Shown here in pieces: positions 1-9,830 of a stretch of 64,000 bases of DNA. This stretch comes from Acidimicrobiia bacterium (GTDB lineage Bacteria; Actinomycetota; Acidimicrobiia; Acidimicrobiales; CAIXPF01), in contig CANJRG010000005.1 of assembly GCA_947476745.1 (NCBI GenBank), positions 118,350 through 182,349 of the forward strand, written 5' to 3'. Both the position numbers and the translations under genes were made by a program. The notes under the pieces were generated by a model that was not told where the DNA came from, ran no database searches, and saw nothing but the letters and a program-made list of their open reading frames with translations. Position 1 is the stretch's first letter, and each line of letters starts with the position of its first letter.

Positions 1-492
1 CACCGCACCGACGACCGCGATGGTCAGCAGGATGGCCGTCGCCTCGAAGGCGAATGCGTACTCGGTGAACAGCAGCCGGCCGAGCTGCGCAATGTTGGCC
101 TCCGCGGGGTCAGGTGCCAGCAGCGTCGAGGACGCACCCGTGGCACCACCGGCGACGAACAGCGAGACCAGGGACAATCCGAGGATCCCCACACCCGCCG
201 CAACGGCCAAGGGCCGCTGGGCGACGAGCGGCTCGACGCGGAGGTCGTCGGCCTCATCGACGCCGAGCAGCATGATCACGAACAGGAACAGCACGACGAT
301 GGCCCCGGCATAGACGATCACCTGGACCGCGGCGAGGAGTTGCGCGTCCTGCGCCACGAACAGCACGGCGACGCCGAAGAGGGTAGCGACGAGGCTGAGC
401 GCGGCATGGACCGGGTGGCGCAACAGCACCACGCCGACCGCGCCGACGAGCACGATCGCCCCCGCCAGGATGAAGGTAATCAGCTCAGGCAC
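1..492 (-). CDS. nuoJ: NADH-quinone oxidoreductase subunit J (3' end outside window)
   Basis: Reading the minus strand from a GTG at 492 gives about 164 residues open to the window edge. The start is VPELITFILAGAIVLV, followed by LLRHPVHAALSLVATLFGVAV and VQVIVYAGAIVVLFLFVIMLLG, which is the typical NuoJ membrane segment with the IVYAGAI signature. NuoJ is a membrane-arm subunit of complex I that helps couple quinone reduction to proton pumping. The frame starts 35 bases after the nuoI stop, in the same direction. In-frame GTG codons at 498 and 501 are alternative starts. The C-terminus is missing because the window ends. Confidence 0.93.
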   Translation of the reverse strand, partial: MPELITFILAGAIVLVGAVGVVLLRHPVHAALSLVATLFGVAVLFVAQDAQLLAAVQVIVYAGAIVVLFLFVIMLLGVDEADDLRVEPLVAQRPLAVAAGVGILGLSLVSLFVAGGATGASSTLLAPDPAEANIAQLGRLLFTEYAFAFEATAILLTIAVVGAV

Positions 493-527
493 CGGCACCA
501 CCTTCGCGCGGACAGCAGGCGTCGAAG

Positions 528-1217
528 TCAGTGTCCATGACCGTGTCCTCCGTGGGCATCGTGGCCGGTGGAGGCAACCGGCCGTTGGTACGGCGTCTCG
601 GCGTGTTGCCCGTGCTCGGGTTGGCGGACCCCGTACCCGAGCTCCCCCGACCAGCCGACCCTGCCGACATAGTCGGCATCGCCCTGCGGCGCGGTGGCAC
701 GCACCCAACCGGAGGTGAAGACGTCGTCTCCGTCCCGCCAGTCCTCCCACGGCAGCTTCTTCGGCATCCCGTCGTCACCCACGACCAGTTCTGCCTTGGT
801 GTAGATGGCGTCCTCGCGGCTGGTGAAGGAGAACTCGAACAGCTTCGACTCCGTGATCGCCTCGGTGGGGCAAGCCTCCACGCAGAGGTCGCAGTGGATG
901 CAACGGAGATAGTTGATCTCGTAGATGTAGCCGTAACGCTCGCCGGGCGAGACTGGATCGGCGGGATCATTGTCGGCCCCGCGCACGTAGATGCACTTGG
1001 CCGGGCATACGCCGGCACACAGCTCGCACCCGATGCACTTCTCCATGCCGTCCTCATAGCGATTGAGGACATGACGGCCGTGCAGACGTATCGGCTTGTC
1101 GCGCTTGTGGTCGTGCTTGCCGGTGCCGGCGGCGTACTCGTTGGTGACGATGTCCTCGCCACCGAAGCCCTTGACGAACTTGCGCCAGGTGATGGCGAAG
1201 CCCCCGAGATAGCCCAT
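528..1217 (-). CDS. nuoI: NADH-quinone oxidoreductase subunit I
   Basis: This 229-residue peripheral-arm subunit of complex I carries clusters N6a and N6b. Two ferredoxin motifs are visible: CIGCELCAGVCP at residues 61-72 and CIHCDLCVEACP at 106-117. The start is an ATG that shares its A with the nuoH stop (TGATG), so translation is probably coupled. The reading frame is open further upstream inside nuoH, but the ATG at 1217 gives the usual NuoI N-terminus. The C-terminus is extended after the second cluster and ends in a histidine- and glycine-rich tail (DAHGGHGHGH), which could bind metal; that is inference. Confidence 0.96.
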   Translation of the reverse strand: MGYLGGFAITWRKFVKGFGGEDIVTNEYAAGTGKHDHKRDKPIRLHGRHVLNRYEDGMEKCIGCELCAGVCPAKCIYVRGADNDPADPVSPGERYGYIYEINYLRCIHCDLCVEACPTEAITESKLFEFSFTSREDAIYTKAELVVGDDGMPKKLPWEDWRDGDDVFTSGWVRATAPQGDADYVGRVGWSGELGYGVRQPEHGQHAETPYQRPVASTGHDAHGGHGHGH

Positions 1218-2416
1218 CAGGCGTACACCTCCGCTTCGTGCTCGCGGTTGCGGCGCGCCGCCCGAACCGACAGGTTGAGCAACCCGAATGCCCCCACCAG
1301 CACGACGAGGGCGACGGCCATGGCGAGCGGCACGGGCCAACCCTCGTGCTGCGCCACTCTGATGGTCGCCAGCAGCAACAGCCATCCGAGGGCCAAGGGA
1401 ATGAGGATCTTCCAGCCCAGGTCCATCAGCTGGTCGTAGCGCAGCCGGGGCAGCGTTCCTCGGAACCACACGAAGGTGAACAGGAAGAGCACCAGCTTCA
1501 GGAAGAACCAGAACAGCGGCAGCAACCATGACCGCAGGACCTCGGGGCCGAACACCGGACCCGACGGACCGCCGAGGAACATGGTCACGATGAGCGCCGA
1601 CATCGTGACGGTGTTCATGAACTCGGCGAGGAAGAACAGCGCGAATCGGATCGAGCTGTACTCGGTGTTGAAGCCACCGACGAGCTCCTGTTCGGCCTCG
1701 ACGAGGTCGAATGGCGGCCGATTGAGCTCAGCGGTGCCGGCAATCAGGAAGATCACTGCCGGTACCACCCCGGTCACCACCAGATTCCAGTCGACGATGA
1801 AGCGGCCGGACTGGGCGGCCACGATGCCGTTGGTCGACAAGGTCCGGGTGACCAGGAGCACCGCCGCGACCGACAGGCCCAGCGCGGCCTCGTAGGAGAC
1901 GATCTGGGCCGATGCACGCACGCTGCCGAGCAGCGGGTACTTCGAACCGGAGGACCAGCCGGCGAGCATTATCCCGTAGACGCCGATGGCCGACATCGCC
2001 AGGAAGAACAGGACGCCGACCGGCGGGTCCGCCAGTTGCAGGAAGGTCCGGTGCCCGAAGATCGACACCGTTCCGTCGCCGTCGGTGAAGTTGCCACCGA
2101 GCGGGATGATCGAGAAGGCCAGGAAGGCCGGGACCACGGCGAGCACCGGCGCAAGGCGGAAGACCCGGCGATCGGCCTTGTCCGGGAGGAGGTCTTCTTT
2201 GAAGAAGAGCTTGGTCCCGTCGGCCAGCGTCTGCAGGATGCCCCACGGACCGGCCCGGTTGGGGCCGATGCGGTGCTGCATGTCGGCGATGATCTTCCGC
2301 TCGAACCACACCATGAACATGGTGGCGACGAGCAGGAACACGAACGCCACCACCACCTTGAGCAAGGTGATCAGGACGACGGCGAGATCGACGCCATGGG
2401 CGTAGAGGGGATCCAT
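1217..2416 (-). CDS. nuoH: NADH-quinone oxidoreductase subunit H
   Basis: A 399-residue polytopic membrane protein. It contains the NuoH loop RIGPNRAGPWGILQTLADG at about residues 51-69 and the acidic patch in NRPPFDLVEAEQELVGGF, both involved at the junction between the quinone cavity and the membrane arm. About eight or nine hydrophobic segments are seen, with a charged C-terminal tail. The start codon overlaps the nuoG stop by one base and its stop overlaps the nuoI start by one base, so the three are tightly coupled. Length is slightly above the proteobacterial form, as is common in actinobacteria. Confidence 0.96.
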   Translation of the reverse strand: MDPLYAHGVDLAVVLITLLKVVVAFVFLLVATMFMVWFERKIIADMQHRIGPNRAGPWGILQTLADGTKLFFKEDLLPDKADRRVFRLAPVLAVVPAFLAFSIIPLGGNFTDGDGTVSIFGHRTFLQLADPPVGVLFFLAMSAIGVYGIMLAGWSSGSKYPLLGSVRASAQIVSYEAALGLSVAAVLLVTRTLSTNGIVAAQSGRFIVDWNLVVTGVVPAVIFLIAGTAELNRPPFDLVEAEQELVGGFNTEYSSIRFALFFLAEFMNTVTMSALIVTMFLGGPSGPVFGPEVLRSWLLPLFWFFLKLVLFLFTFVWFRGTLPRLRYDQLMDLGWKILIPLALGWLLLLATIRVAQHEGWPVPLAMAVALVVLVGAFGLLNLSVRAARRNREHEAEVYA

Positions 2417-4854
2417 CAGCGGGACACCTCCAACCGTACATCGGTCACCGGGTTCGACGAGGAGAGCAAGTGGTTCACGGTCGCGCCCCGCACATTAGCG
2501 AGCACGGTCACCGTGCCCCTGACAACACCGGGATCGGCGAAGGCGGGCAAGCTGATGCTGCCCCAATCGGACACCACGGTCACGAGGTCACCCTCCTGGA
2601 TGGACAGGCCCTGGAAGTCGAGCGGGTGCAGGCGGACGTCGTTGTCGCCAGGCAATCCGGCCAACGACGTGCTGTTGGCCGTGCCGGTCGCCCCGTCGTA
2701 CATCTTGCGGCGGACGACCAGCCGGAGCGACGCCTCGTCGAGGGGAACCTGCGACGCAGGCGACGCGGTCGGCATGCCGACCACGGCCGGGCGGGCGCCG
2801 CCGCCGAGCCCCGCGGCGATCGTGCCGTCCCGGGTGGCGTCGAGCACCGCCCGGTCGAGACCGGCGTGCGACGAGGCAACGGCTTCGATCTCGTCCCAGA
2901 TCTGCGCAGCCGATTCGAAGCCGAGATCGGCACCGAGCCGGGTCGCCAGTTCGGTGGCGATGATCCAATCGGGCCGGGCCGTCCCCGGCGGTGTCACGCC
3001 TTGGTGCAGCGGCAGGATGCGACCTTCGATGTTGGTGGTCGTACCGTCCACCTCCCCGTGGGCCGCAGCCGGGAGCACAACCGTTGCGGTGGCAACCGAG
3101 GGGTTGGCGAAGGTGTCGACCGCGATCACTGCAGCGCGGTCGAAGGCGCGTTGCACCAGCGCACGATCGGGGAAGTCGTCCAGCGGGTTCGCCCCGAGGA
3201 GGACCAGCACGGCGAGCTTGCCGTCGGCAGCTGCCTGCAGCATCGCTGCCGTGTCGACGCCCGGACCCGACGGGACCGATCCCCAGGCACTCGTGAAGAA
3301 GGAACGGCCGGCCTCGAGCTCGACCCGACCCGGGAGCAGACCTGGTGCGAGCCCCATGTCGAGGGCGCCCATCACGTTGCCCCGGCTCAACGCCGGCAGG
3401 AACCGCGCCCCGGCCTCGGCGAACACCATGGCCGCCTCGGCAAGCACGGCCGGATCCTCGGTGACGCTGCTTCGGCCGAGCACGACCGTGACCGGCTGTC
3501 CGGCGGGCAGGACCGCGAGCGCCTGACGGGCCGCATCGACCAAGGAACCGCCGGGGCTGCTCCAGAAGCGGTGCTTGGCCAGCTTGCTCATTCCGCCAGC
3601 GCCGTGACCGACCTCGACGAGGGTTGCACCGGACTCGACCACGGCGTGGCGCAACCGCAGGAACAGCACCCCGAGGGTTTCCTTCGGGTCCGTGCCGAGC
3701 AGCACGATGGTTCCCTTGGGTGCACAAGCCTCGGCGATGGTGGCGCGGGGCAGACCGAGCACGAACTGCGCCGGGAGCCCGTCACCAAGCTGCGCATCGA
3801 CGTTGTCGGTCCCGATCACACTCTTGGCCAGCTTGGCCCAGGCGTAGGCCGACTCGTTGGTCAGCCGTGCGCCGCCGATCACGCCCACACCGATCGGCCC
3901 GGAGGCTCGGACCGCATCGGCGATCAGCTCGGCGGCCTTGCGCAGGGCGTCGGCCCAGCGAGCCGGACGCCCCCCGACGGACGGTTCGGACAGTCGTGCC
4001 TCGGAGTTGACCGCCTCGACGCCGAAACGACCCCTATCGCACAGCCAGCCCCAGTTCACGGCATCGTTGTCGACGCCCATCGATCGCAACAACCGGTTCC
4101 GCGACGACTGCAAGGTCACCGAGCAGCCGACCGAGCACCCCGTACAGGTCGACTCGACCTCGGTGAGGTCCCATGGCCGGGCCTTGAACCGGTACGACGA
4201 CGACGTCAGCGCACCGACCGGACAGATCTGCACGGTGTTGCCGCTGAAATAGGAGCTGAACGGCTCGTCGGGGAAGGTGTTGACCTCGGTCCGAGCCCCT
4301 CGACCCTGGAAGTGGATCAACGGATCGCCTGCCACTTCCTTGGCAAAGCGGGTGCAGCGATCGCAGAGGATGCAGCGCTCACGGTCCAAGAAGACCAGGT
4401 CCGAGATCGGGATCGGCTTCTCGTAGTGCCGCTTCTCCTCGACGAAGCGGCTCTCCCCCGGCCCGAAGGCGATGGTGTTGTCCTGCAGAGGGCACTCGCC
4501 GCCCTTGTCGCACACCGGGCAGTCGAGCGGGTGGTTGATCAGCAGGAACTCGAGCACACCGTCCTGCGCCTTGCGGGTGCGTTCGGACTCGGTGTCCACC
4601 ACCATGCCCTCCGACACCGGCACCATGCAGCTCGGCTGCAGCATGGCGCCCCGGCCGCCGGCGTCGATGTCCACGAGGCACATGCGGCACATGCCCACAG
4701 GGCGCATGCGGGGGTGGTAGCAGAAGCGGGGAATGTGCACCCCGGCCCGTTCGGCCGCTTCGATGACCAGCTCACCGGGTTGCGCCTCGATTGCGTGCCC
4801 GTTGATCTGCACGCTCACGGTCGTCTTGGGAGGGGTGTCGGTCGTGTCAGACAT
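2416..4854 (-). CDS. nuoG: NADH-quinone oxidoreductase subunit G
   Basis: An 812-residue peripheral-arm subunit with an N-terminal [2Fe-2S] domain (CYHPRMRPVGMCRMC), the His/Cys [4Fe-4S] motif around HPLDCPVCDKGGECPLQD, and the CILCDRCTRF cluster. A further CTGCSVGCSV set with a later WLCDRGRFG cysteine matches the off-pathway N7 cluster found in many bacterial NuoG proteins. The C-terminal half has the molybdopterin-oxidoreductase fold with GANPLDDFPDRALV and VDTFANPSVATATVVLP, and would not bind molybdenum. The gene starts with ATG 8 bases inside the end of nuoF. Its C-terminal region is the most divergent part, as usual for this family. Confidence 0.95.
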   Translation of the reverse strand: MSDTTDTPPKTTVSVQINGHAIEAQPGELVIEAAERAGVHIPRFCYHPRMRPVGMCRMCLVDIDAGGRGAMLQPSCMVPVSEGMVVDTESERTRKAQDGVLEFLLINHPLDCPVCDKGGECPLQDNTIAFGPGESRFVEEKRHYEKPIPISDLVFLDRERCILCDRCTRFAKEVAGDPLIHFQGRGARTEVNTFPDEPFSSYFSGNTVQICPVGALTSSSYRFKARPWDLTEVESTCTGCSVGCSVTLQSSRNRLLRSMGVDNDAVNWGWLCDRGRFGVEAVNSEARLSEPSVGGRPARWADALRKAAELIADAVRASGPIGVGVIGGARLTNESAYAWAKLAKSVIGTDNVDAQLGDGLPAQFVLGLPRATIAEACAPKGTIVLLGTDPKETLGVLFLRLRHAVVESGATLVEVGHGAGGMSKLAKHRFWSSPGGSLVDAARQALAVLPAGQPVTVVLGRSSVTEDPAVLAEAAMVFAEAGARFLPALSRGNVMGALDMGLAPGLLPGRVELEAGRSFFTSAWGSVPSGPGVDTAAMLQAAADGKLAVLVLLGANPLDDFPDRALVQRAFDRAAVIAVDTFANPSVATATVVLPAAAHGEVDGTTTNIEGRILPLHQGVTPPGTARPDWIIATELATRLGADLGFESAAQIWDEIEAVASSHAGLDRAVLDATRDGTIAAGLGGGARPAVVGMPTASPASQVPLDEASLRLVVRRKMYDGATGTANSTSLAGLPGDNDVRLHPLDFQGLSIQEGDLVTVVSDWGSISLPAFADPGVVRGTVTVLANVRGATVNHLLSSSNPVTDVRLEVSR

Positions 4855-6220
4855 GCGTGCTCTCCTCCACCCGCACCGGGATACCGATGGCCCGACGGCG
4901 GATCTTGGCCTCGAACTCGGGCCGGAAGCGCCGGATGGCGCTCACCACTGGTGCCACGGCCGATGGACCGAGCGGACAAATCGTGGTCTGCTTCGGCGGG
5001 AACGGCACGGCGGCCAGGCCCTCGGCCTCCCAGCTCGCGGCGGGATAGGGCCCGGGGCTGATGTTGTCACCGACGTCGAGCAGCATGTCTATGTCCGAGG
5101 GGCGGCCGTGGCCGTCGAAAATCCGCTGCAGGATGGTTTCGAGCCAGCTCGTGCCCTCGCGGCAAGGGGTGCACTTGCCGCACGATTCGCGGGCGTAGAA
5201 CCGCACGACCCGAAGGCAGGCCTTCACCGCATCGGTGGTGTCGTCCATCACGACGATGGCACCCGAACCGAGCATCGAGCCGGCGCCACCGACGGGACGA
5301 GCCTCGAGCGGGAGGTCGAGCTGCTCCTCGAAGAACCACGGTGATGAGCCACCACCGGGGATGAACGCCTTCAATTGGTTCCCGTCACGGATGCCGCCGC
5401 AGAACTGGTCGTCGTAGAGCAGTTCACGGAAGGTGGTCACCCCGTGCTGGACCTCGTACACGCCGGGGCGGCGTACGTGGCCGGACACCGCGAACATGCG
5501 AGTACCGGGAGAGGTCTCCGAGCCGTACTGCTTGTACTCCTCGGAACCCCGCACAATGATCCCGCCGAGGTTCGAGAGCGTCTCGACGTTGTTGACGATA
5601 GTCGGCTTGCCGTACAGCCCGATAGCAGCTGGGAAGAACGGGGGCTTCAGACGCGGCATGCCGCGATTGCCCTCGAGGGACTCGATCAACGCCGTCTCCT
5701 CCCCCACGATGTAGGCGCCGGCACCCCAGTGCAACACGATGTCCACCGAGAAGTTGCTCCCGAGGACATTCCGTCCGACGTACCCGGCGGCATAGGCGTC
5801 GTTGAGCGCAACCGCCACGCGGGTCTGCGCCAAGGCCATCTCACCGCGGATGTACAGGAAGCACTGGGACAACCCCGCTGCGTAGCAGGCGATGAGGCAG
5901 CCCTCGATCAGCTGGTGCGGATCACGTTCCATGAGCAGGCGGTCCTTGTAGGTACCCGGCTCGGACTCGTCGCCGTTCACCACCAGGTAACGCGGCCAAA
6001 CACCGGGAGGGGTGAAACCCCACTTCACCCCGGCGGGGAAGCCTGCGCCGCCCCGTCCGAGCAGCGTGGCCGCCTTGACCTCGTCGTGCACGGCGGTCGG
6101 GGTCATGGTCAGCGCCTTGCGCAACCCCTGATAGCCACCCGTGGCCTCAGAGCGGGCCAGGGTGAAGGAGTCCGGGTACTGGAAGCGCGAGCTCACGAGC
6201 TGGACGATGGGTGCGGTCAT
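4847..6220 (-). CDS. nuoF: NADH-quinone oxidoreductase subunit F
   Basis: This 457-residue subunit binds NADH, FMN and cluster N3 and takes the first electrons into complex I. The FMN/NADH region includes LLGRGGAGFPAGVKWGF and NGDESEPGTYKDR, and the cluster motif is ESCGKCTPCREGT with a later TICPLG cysteine. A stretch of roughly 20 residues before TICPLG is an insertion relative to short forms. The position usually written YICGEETAL reads YIVGEETAL here. The start was placed at the ATG at 6220 because it forms an ATGA overlap with the nuoE stop; five codons further upstream an alternative ATG lies inside nuoE. Confidence 0.95.
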   Translation of the reverse strand: MTAPIVQLVSSRFQYPDSFTLARSEATGGYQGLRKALTMTPTAVHDEVKAATLLGRGGAGFPAGVKWGFTPPGVWPRYLVVNGDESEPGTYKDRLLMERDPHQLIEGCLIACYAAGLSQCFLYIRGEMALAQTRVAVALNDAYAAGYVGRNVLGSNFSVDIVLHWGAGAYIVGEETALIESLEGNRGMPRLKPPFFPAAIGLYGKPTIVNNVETLSNLGGIIVRGSEEYKQYGSETSPGTRMFAVSGHVRRPGVYEVQHGVTTFRELLYDDQFCGGIRDGNQLKAFIPGGGSSPWFFEEQLDLPLEARPVGGAGSMLGSGAIVVMDDTTDAVKACLRVVRFYARESCGKCTPCREGTSWLETILQRIFDGHGRPSDIDMLLDVGDNISPGPYPAASWEAEGLAAVPFPPKQTTICPLGPSAVAPVVSAIRRFRPEFEAKIRRRAIGIPVRVEESTHV

Positions 6221-6849
6221 GGTTGCTCCAGCCACGCAGGTGCGGGGGCGCTGTCGGGATCGGCGTTTCCGGCGACGCGATCGGCCGGGATGTGCTGCCG
6301 CTGCAGGGCCAGCGTGCCGTGGGGCGGGATGTGACCGTCCGGACCGGTTTCCGCGGCCTTGCGCGTCGGCTGCCGGCCGCTACGCAGGTCTTCGACGATG
6401 GCGTCGAAGTCGCCCCCGTCGACCTTGTAGAAGTACCGGTAGTTCACCGTCAGGCAAGGGGCCTCGGTGCACGCCGCTATGCACTCCACATCCTCGATCG
6501 TGAACAGACCGTCCGATGTGGTGTTCCCGGCCTTGATGCCGAGGGCGTGCTCGGCATGGTGCAGCAGTTCCTCCGCACCGAGCAGCTGGCAGGCGATGTT
6601 GGTGCAGATGTTCACCAGGTACGTGCCGACCGGCTCCCGCTTGAACATCTCGTAGAACGAGCAGGTACCGATGACCTCGGCCGGGGTGACCTCGACAAGC
6701 TCGGCGAGATGCCGCATGGCATCGTCGGACACGTAGCCGTCCTGCTCCTGGGCCAGGTGCAGCAGCGGGATGAGCGCCGACTTCTTCCTGGGGTACCGCG
6801 AGATGATCTCGAGGGCGATGGCTTCGTTCTGTGGGGTCAACCTGCTCAC
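6217..6849 (-). CDS. nuoE: NADH-quinone oxidoreductase subunit E
   Basis: A 210-residue thioredoxin-fold subunit that binds the [2Fe-2S] cluster N1a beside NuoF. The four ligand cysteines are visible in NICTNIACQL and CIAACTEAPC. The start is set to GTG at 6849, which makes a GTGA overlap with the nuoD stop and gives VSRLTPQNEAIALEI; the open frame extends another 30 codons upstream into nuoD but that part is low-complexity and out of family. The C-terminus is a charged, proline-rich extension of about 40 residues beyond the usual end of the family. Confidence 0.93.
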   Translation of the reverse strand: MSRLTPQNEAIALEIISRYPRKKSALIPLLHLAQEQDGYVSDDAMRHLAELVEVTPAEVIGTCSFYEMFKREPVGTYLVNICTNIACQLLGAEELLHHAEHALGIKAGNTTSDGLFTIEDVECIAACTEAPCLTVNYRYFYKVDGGDFDAIVEDLRSGRQPTRKAAETGPDGHIPPHGTLALQRQHIPADRVAGNADPDSAPAPAWLEQP

Positions 6850-8132
6850 CGGTCGACCTCCCCCATGATTGGATCCACGCTCGATATCACGGCCACGGTG
6901 TCGGCGATCAGGCTGTCCGCCATCATGTGGGGCAGGCACTGCAGGTTCACGAAACTAGGTCCTCGGATGTGCATGCGGTACGGCTTGGACGTCCCGTCGG
7001 AGACCAGGTAGCAGCCCAACTCGCCCCGTGGCGACTCGACCGCCACGTAGATTTCGCCCTCGGGCACCTTGTAGCCCTCGGTGTAGATCTTGAAGTGGTG
7101 GATCAGCGCCTCCATCGACTCGTCGATGCGGGCACGCGGCGGCGGCGTGACCTTCTTGTCCTGGACCTTGTAGTCGCCCTTCGGCAGCTTCTCAAGGATC
7201 TGGTAGACGATCTTCATCGACTCCCGGATCTCGTTGAGCCGGATTGCGTAGCGATCGAAGCAGTCGCCGAAGGTCCCGACCACGACGTCGAAGTCGACCT
7301 GGTCGTAATGCAAGTACGGCAGGTCGCGACGCAGGTCCCATCCGTAGCCGGTCGAACGCAGGATGGGACCGGTTGCACCGAGATCGAGAGCTTCCTGGGT
7401 GGTGATCACGCCGACGCCCTGCAGGCGGTCACGCCAGATGTTCTGCCCAGTGAGCAACACGTCGAGGTCGTCGAGACGGGCGGGCAGCGGCTCGAGGATG
7501 CGCAACAGGTCATCCCGCCATCCGTCCGGCAGGTCCGCCGCCACGCCGCCGGGGCGGATGAAGTTGTGGTTCATCCGAACGCCGGTGATCTTCTCGAACA
7601 GCCGGAGCAACTCCTCGCGGTCGCGCCAGCCGTAGATCATGACCGAGACGGCGCCGAGGTCCATGCCGTTGGTGGCCTGGAACAGCAAGTGGGAGCTCAT
7701 TCGGTTCAGCTCGCACATCAGCATGCGGATCCACTGGCCCCTCTCGGGGACCTCGATGCCGAGCAGCTCCTCGACAGCCATGGAGAACACGAGCTCGTTG
7801 AACAACGGGCTGGCGTAGTCCATGCGGGTGACGTTGGTGGGGCCCTGCAGGAAGGTCAGGTCCTCCGCGGTCTTCTCCATGCCGGTGTGCAGATACCCGA
7901 TGATTGGTTTGGACCGCACCACCTGCTCGCCCTGCAGTTCGAGCATCAACCGGAGCACCCCGTGGGTCGAGGGGTGCTGCGGGCCCATGTTGATGATCAT
8001 GGTCTCGTCGTTCTCATCGGCGAGCATCTCGCCGCGCTGAGCAGCCTGCACTTCGGACATGCGCAGCACACCACGCCCGCTGCGCAAGCGGGCGTGATAA
8101 TCGATGGAGTCCTGGCTTTCGACAACGGTCAC
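6846..8132 (-). CDS. nuoD: NADH-quinone oxidoreductase subunit D
   Basis: A 428-residue 49-kDa-type subunit that forms the quinone site together with NuoB. Family signatures are NMGPQHPSTHGVLRLML, GYLHTGMEKTAEDLTF and MSSHLLFQATNGMDLG. The C-terminus ends in VDPIMGEVDR as expected for NuoD. It is not fused to NuoC. A 63-base gap separates it from nuoC, the largest gap inside the nuo part of the operon. About 40 residues precede the conserved core, so the ATG at 8132 could be slightly too far upstream; an in-frame ATG (MSEVQAAQ) lies 24 codons in. Confidence 0.95.
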   Translation of the reverse strand: MTVVESQDSIDYHARLRSGRGVLRMSEVQAAQRGEMLADENDETMIINMGPQHPSTHGVLRLMLELQGEQVVRSKPIIGYLHTGMEKTAEDLTFLQGPTNVTRMDYASPLFNELVFSMAVEELLGIEVPERGQWIRMLMCELNRMSSHLLFQATNGMDLGAVSVMIYGWRDREELLRLFEKITGVRMNHNFIRPGGVAADLPDGWRDDLLRILEPLPARLDDLDVLLTGQNIWRDRLQGVGVITTQEALDLGATGPILRSTGYGWDLRRDLPYLHYDQVDFDVVVGTFGDCFDRYAIRLNEIRESMKIVYQILEKLPKGDYKVQDKKVTPPPRARIDESMEALIHHFKIYTEGYKVPEGEIYVAVESPRGELGCYLVSDGTSKPYRMHIRGPSFVNLQCLPHMMADSLIADTVAVISSVDPIMGEVDR

Positions 8133-8195
8133 GGCGTGTCCCAGTGGTGTGGGTGGGCGCGGGCTGAGGGCAGAGAGAGGCCGGTCAGCCGGCGC

Positions 8196-8717
8196 TCACG
8201 ACGATGGTGCGCCCTTGAACTGCACCGGGATACGGCCCATCGCGTAGTCCTTACGCAACGGATGACCCTGCCAGTTCTCGGGCATGAGGATGCGGGTCAT
8301 GTCCGGGTGACCCTCGAAGCTGATCCCGAAGAGGTCGTACACCTCGCGCTCGAGCGCCTCGACGCCAGCGTGGAGCTCCCACAACGACGGGCAGGTCGGA
8401 TCGGATTCGGGGACCTGGACCCGCAGCCGCACGCGGCTGCGGTCGACGTGGCTGATGAAGCCGGCCACGATCTCGAAACGTTCGGCTACAACGCCATCGG
8501 GCAATGTCCGCTGCTGCTTGGCAGCGCAGAAGTCCACCGCCGTGACATCGACACACATCAGGTAGCCGGCGTCGTAGAGGGCCCGGGCCAGCTCGAGGTA
8601 CTGGTCCCGGCTGGGGTGCAGCACCTTCTGGCCCCGCGACCACGACCGCAGAACACCGAACTCGGAGTCCGGGCCTTCGACCGGGGCCTCCTGGCCGCCG
8701 CTGTCCTCGTCGCTCAT
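8196..8717 (-). CDS. nuoC: NADH-quinone oxidoreductase subunit C
   Basis: A 173-residue 30-kDa-type subunit of the peripheral arm. The family signature is [21 protein letters not shown], followed by [17 protein letters not shown]. The N-terminal 20 residues are acidic and poorly conserved. The ATG at 8717 overlaps the nuoB stop by four bases, so coupling with nuoB is likely. NuoC holds NuoD and NuoB in place and has no cofactor of its own. Confidence 0.94.
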   Translation of the reverse strand: MSDEDSGGQEAPVEGPDSEFGVLRSWSRGQKVLHPSRDQYLELARALYDAGYLMCVDVTAVDFCAAKQQRTLPDGVVAERFEIVAGFISHVDRSRVRLRVQVPESDPTCPSLWELHAGVEALEREVYDLFGISFEGHPDMTRILMPENWQGHPLRKDYAMGRIPVQFKGAPSS

Positions 8718-9301
8718 GCCCGCACCCCGATTTGCACGCCGCGTTCGGTCTGGCCGTCACGCTGCTCGATCACCAAGGGGCCGGCGCCTTCGCCGCGCCG
8801 ACGCAGGATGTCGCCGTTGAGGATCTGCTCGTGGATGGTGATGATGGCGTGCAACAACGTCTCGGGACCGGGAGGGCAACCGGGCGCATAGACGTCTACC
8901 GGCACGATCTGATCGACGCCCTGCACGATGGCGTAGTTGTTGAACATGCCACCCGAGCTGGCGCAGACCCCCATCGAGAGCACCCACTTGGGCTCCATCA
9001 TCTGGTCGTAGATCTGACGCAGGACCGGCGCCATCTTCTGCGAGACACGCCCGGCAACGATCATCAGGTCCGCCTGGCGGGGCGAGGCTCGGAACACTTC
9101 CATGCCGAAACGGGACAGGTCGAAGTGGGCTCCCCCGGCAGCCATCATCTCGATCGCGCAGCACGCCAACCCGAACGTAGCCGGCCACAGGCTCCGCGCC
9201 CGTGCCCACTGCACCAGGTCTTCCAGACGACCCGTGAGGACGTTGTGGTCGATACCGGCCAGGCCGTTGTCGAGGAATCCCTTGCCGCCAACCTGGACCA
9301 T
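8714..9301 (-). CDS. nuoB: NADH-quinone oxidoreductase subunit B
   Basis: A 195-residue subunit that carries cluster N2, the last iron-sulfur centre before quinone. The tandem cysteines are visible in [14 protein letters not shown], with further ligands in [19 protein letters not shown] and [10 protein letters not shown]. The start was set to ATG at 9301, one base after the nuoA stop, giving [17 protein letters not shown] longer open frame adds 18 residues that overlap nuoA and do not look like NuoB. Confidence 0.95.
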   Translation of the reverse strand: MVQVGGKGFLDNGLAGIDHNVLTGRLEDLVQWARARSLWPATFGLACCAIEMMAAGGAHFDLSRFGMEVFRASPRQADLMIVAGRVSQKMAPVLRQIYDQMMEPKWVLSMGVCASSGGMFNNYAIVQGVDQIVPVDVYAPGCPPGPETLLHAIITIHEQILNGDILRRRGEGAGPLVIEQRDGQTERGVQIGVRA

Positions 9302-9302
9302 G

Positions 9303-9827
9303 TCAGTGCGCTCCGCTGGTGGCCGGGATGTCGTCGGTCTCGACCAATCCCTCATCGATCATGATCTGGGTCTCCTCCGGGCTGTGCCGCCCTTCGAGCC
9401 CAACCCGCCGCACCGTCGTGGCGGCGGTGCGCTGGGCACTGCGCATGTGCGCCGGGCGCTGCACCTTCTTCAAGGGACTCCAGTCGAGAGCACCCTTGGA
9501 CAGCAGGTACAGGAAGGACTCGAAGACCGACGCCGAGAACACGGCAACGGCCAACAGGCCGAACAGGCCCAGCTCCTGGTGCACGATCGCGTAGGGGTAG
9601 AGGAAAATGATCTCGATGTCGAAGACGATGAAGATCATGGCGATCAGGTAGAAGCGGACCGGGAACCGCCGGGGCGGCTCCTTGCCCGGAACGATGCCCG
9701 ATTCGTAGGGCTGCTGCTTGGGCACCGTGGGCAGCCTCGGGGCGAGCAGCTTCGATGCCGCAAAGCTGAGAACCGCGAACAGGACGGCCAGTACCGCCAG
9801 GCAGAGGATCGGGAGGTACTGACCCAT
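9303..9827 (-). CDS. nuoA: NADH-quinone oxidoreductase subunit A
   Basis: A 174-residue three-helix membrane subunit. The conserved loop and helix are visible in [20 protein letters not shown] and the stretch [20 protein letters not shown]. The protein is longer than the usual 120-140 residues because of a hydrophilic C-terminal tail of about 55 residues after the third helix, rich in arginine and acidic residues. Start codons GTG (9830) and ATG (9827) are adjacent; either leaves only a 0-3 base gap after the upstream gene, so the two are probably coupled. Confidence 0.94.
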   Translation of the reverse strand: MGQYLPILCLAVLAVLFAVLSFAASKLLAPRLPTVPKQQPYESGIVPGKEPPRRFPVRFYLIAMIFIVFDIEIIFLYPYAIVHQELGLFGLLAVAVFSASVFESFLYLLSKGALDWSPLKKVQRPAHMRSAQRTAATTVRRVGLEGRHSPEETQIMIDEGLVETDDIPATSGAH

Positions 9828-9830
9828 CAC

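Noticed and set aside
2470..5061. A plus-strand open frame of over 860 codons opposite nuoG and nuoF
   Set aside because: It is the mirror of a GC-rich coding frame; it lacks domain motifs, is rich in Arg, His, Gly and Pro, and nuoG/nuoF on the other strand are certain.
6831..8891. A long plus-strand frame opposite nuoD and nuoC
   Set aside because: Same reason: an antisense shadow of strongly conserved genes.
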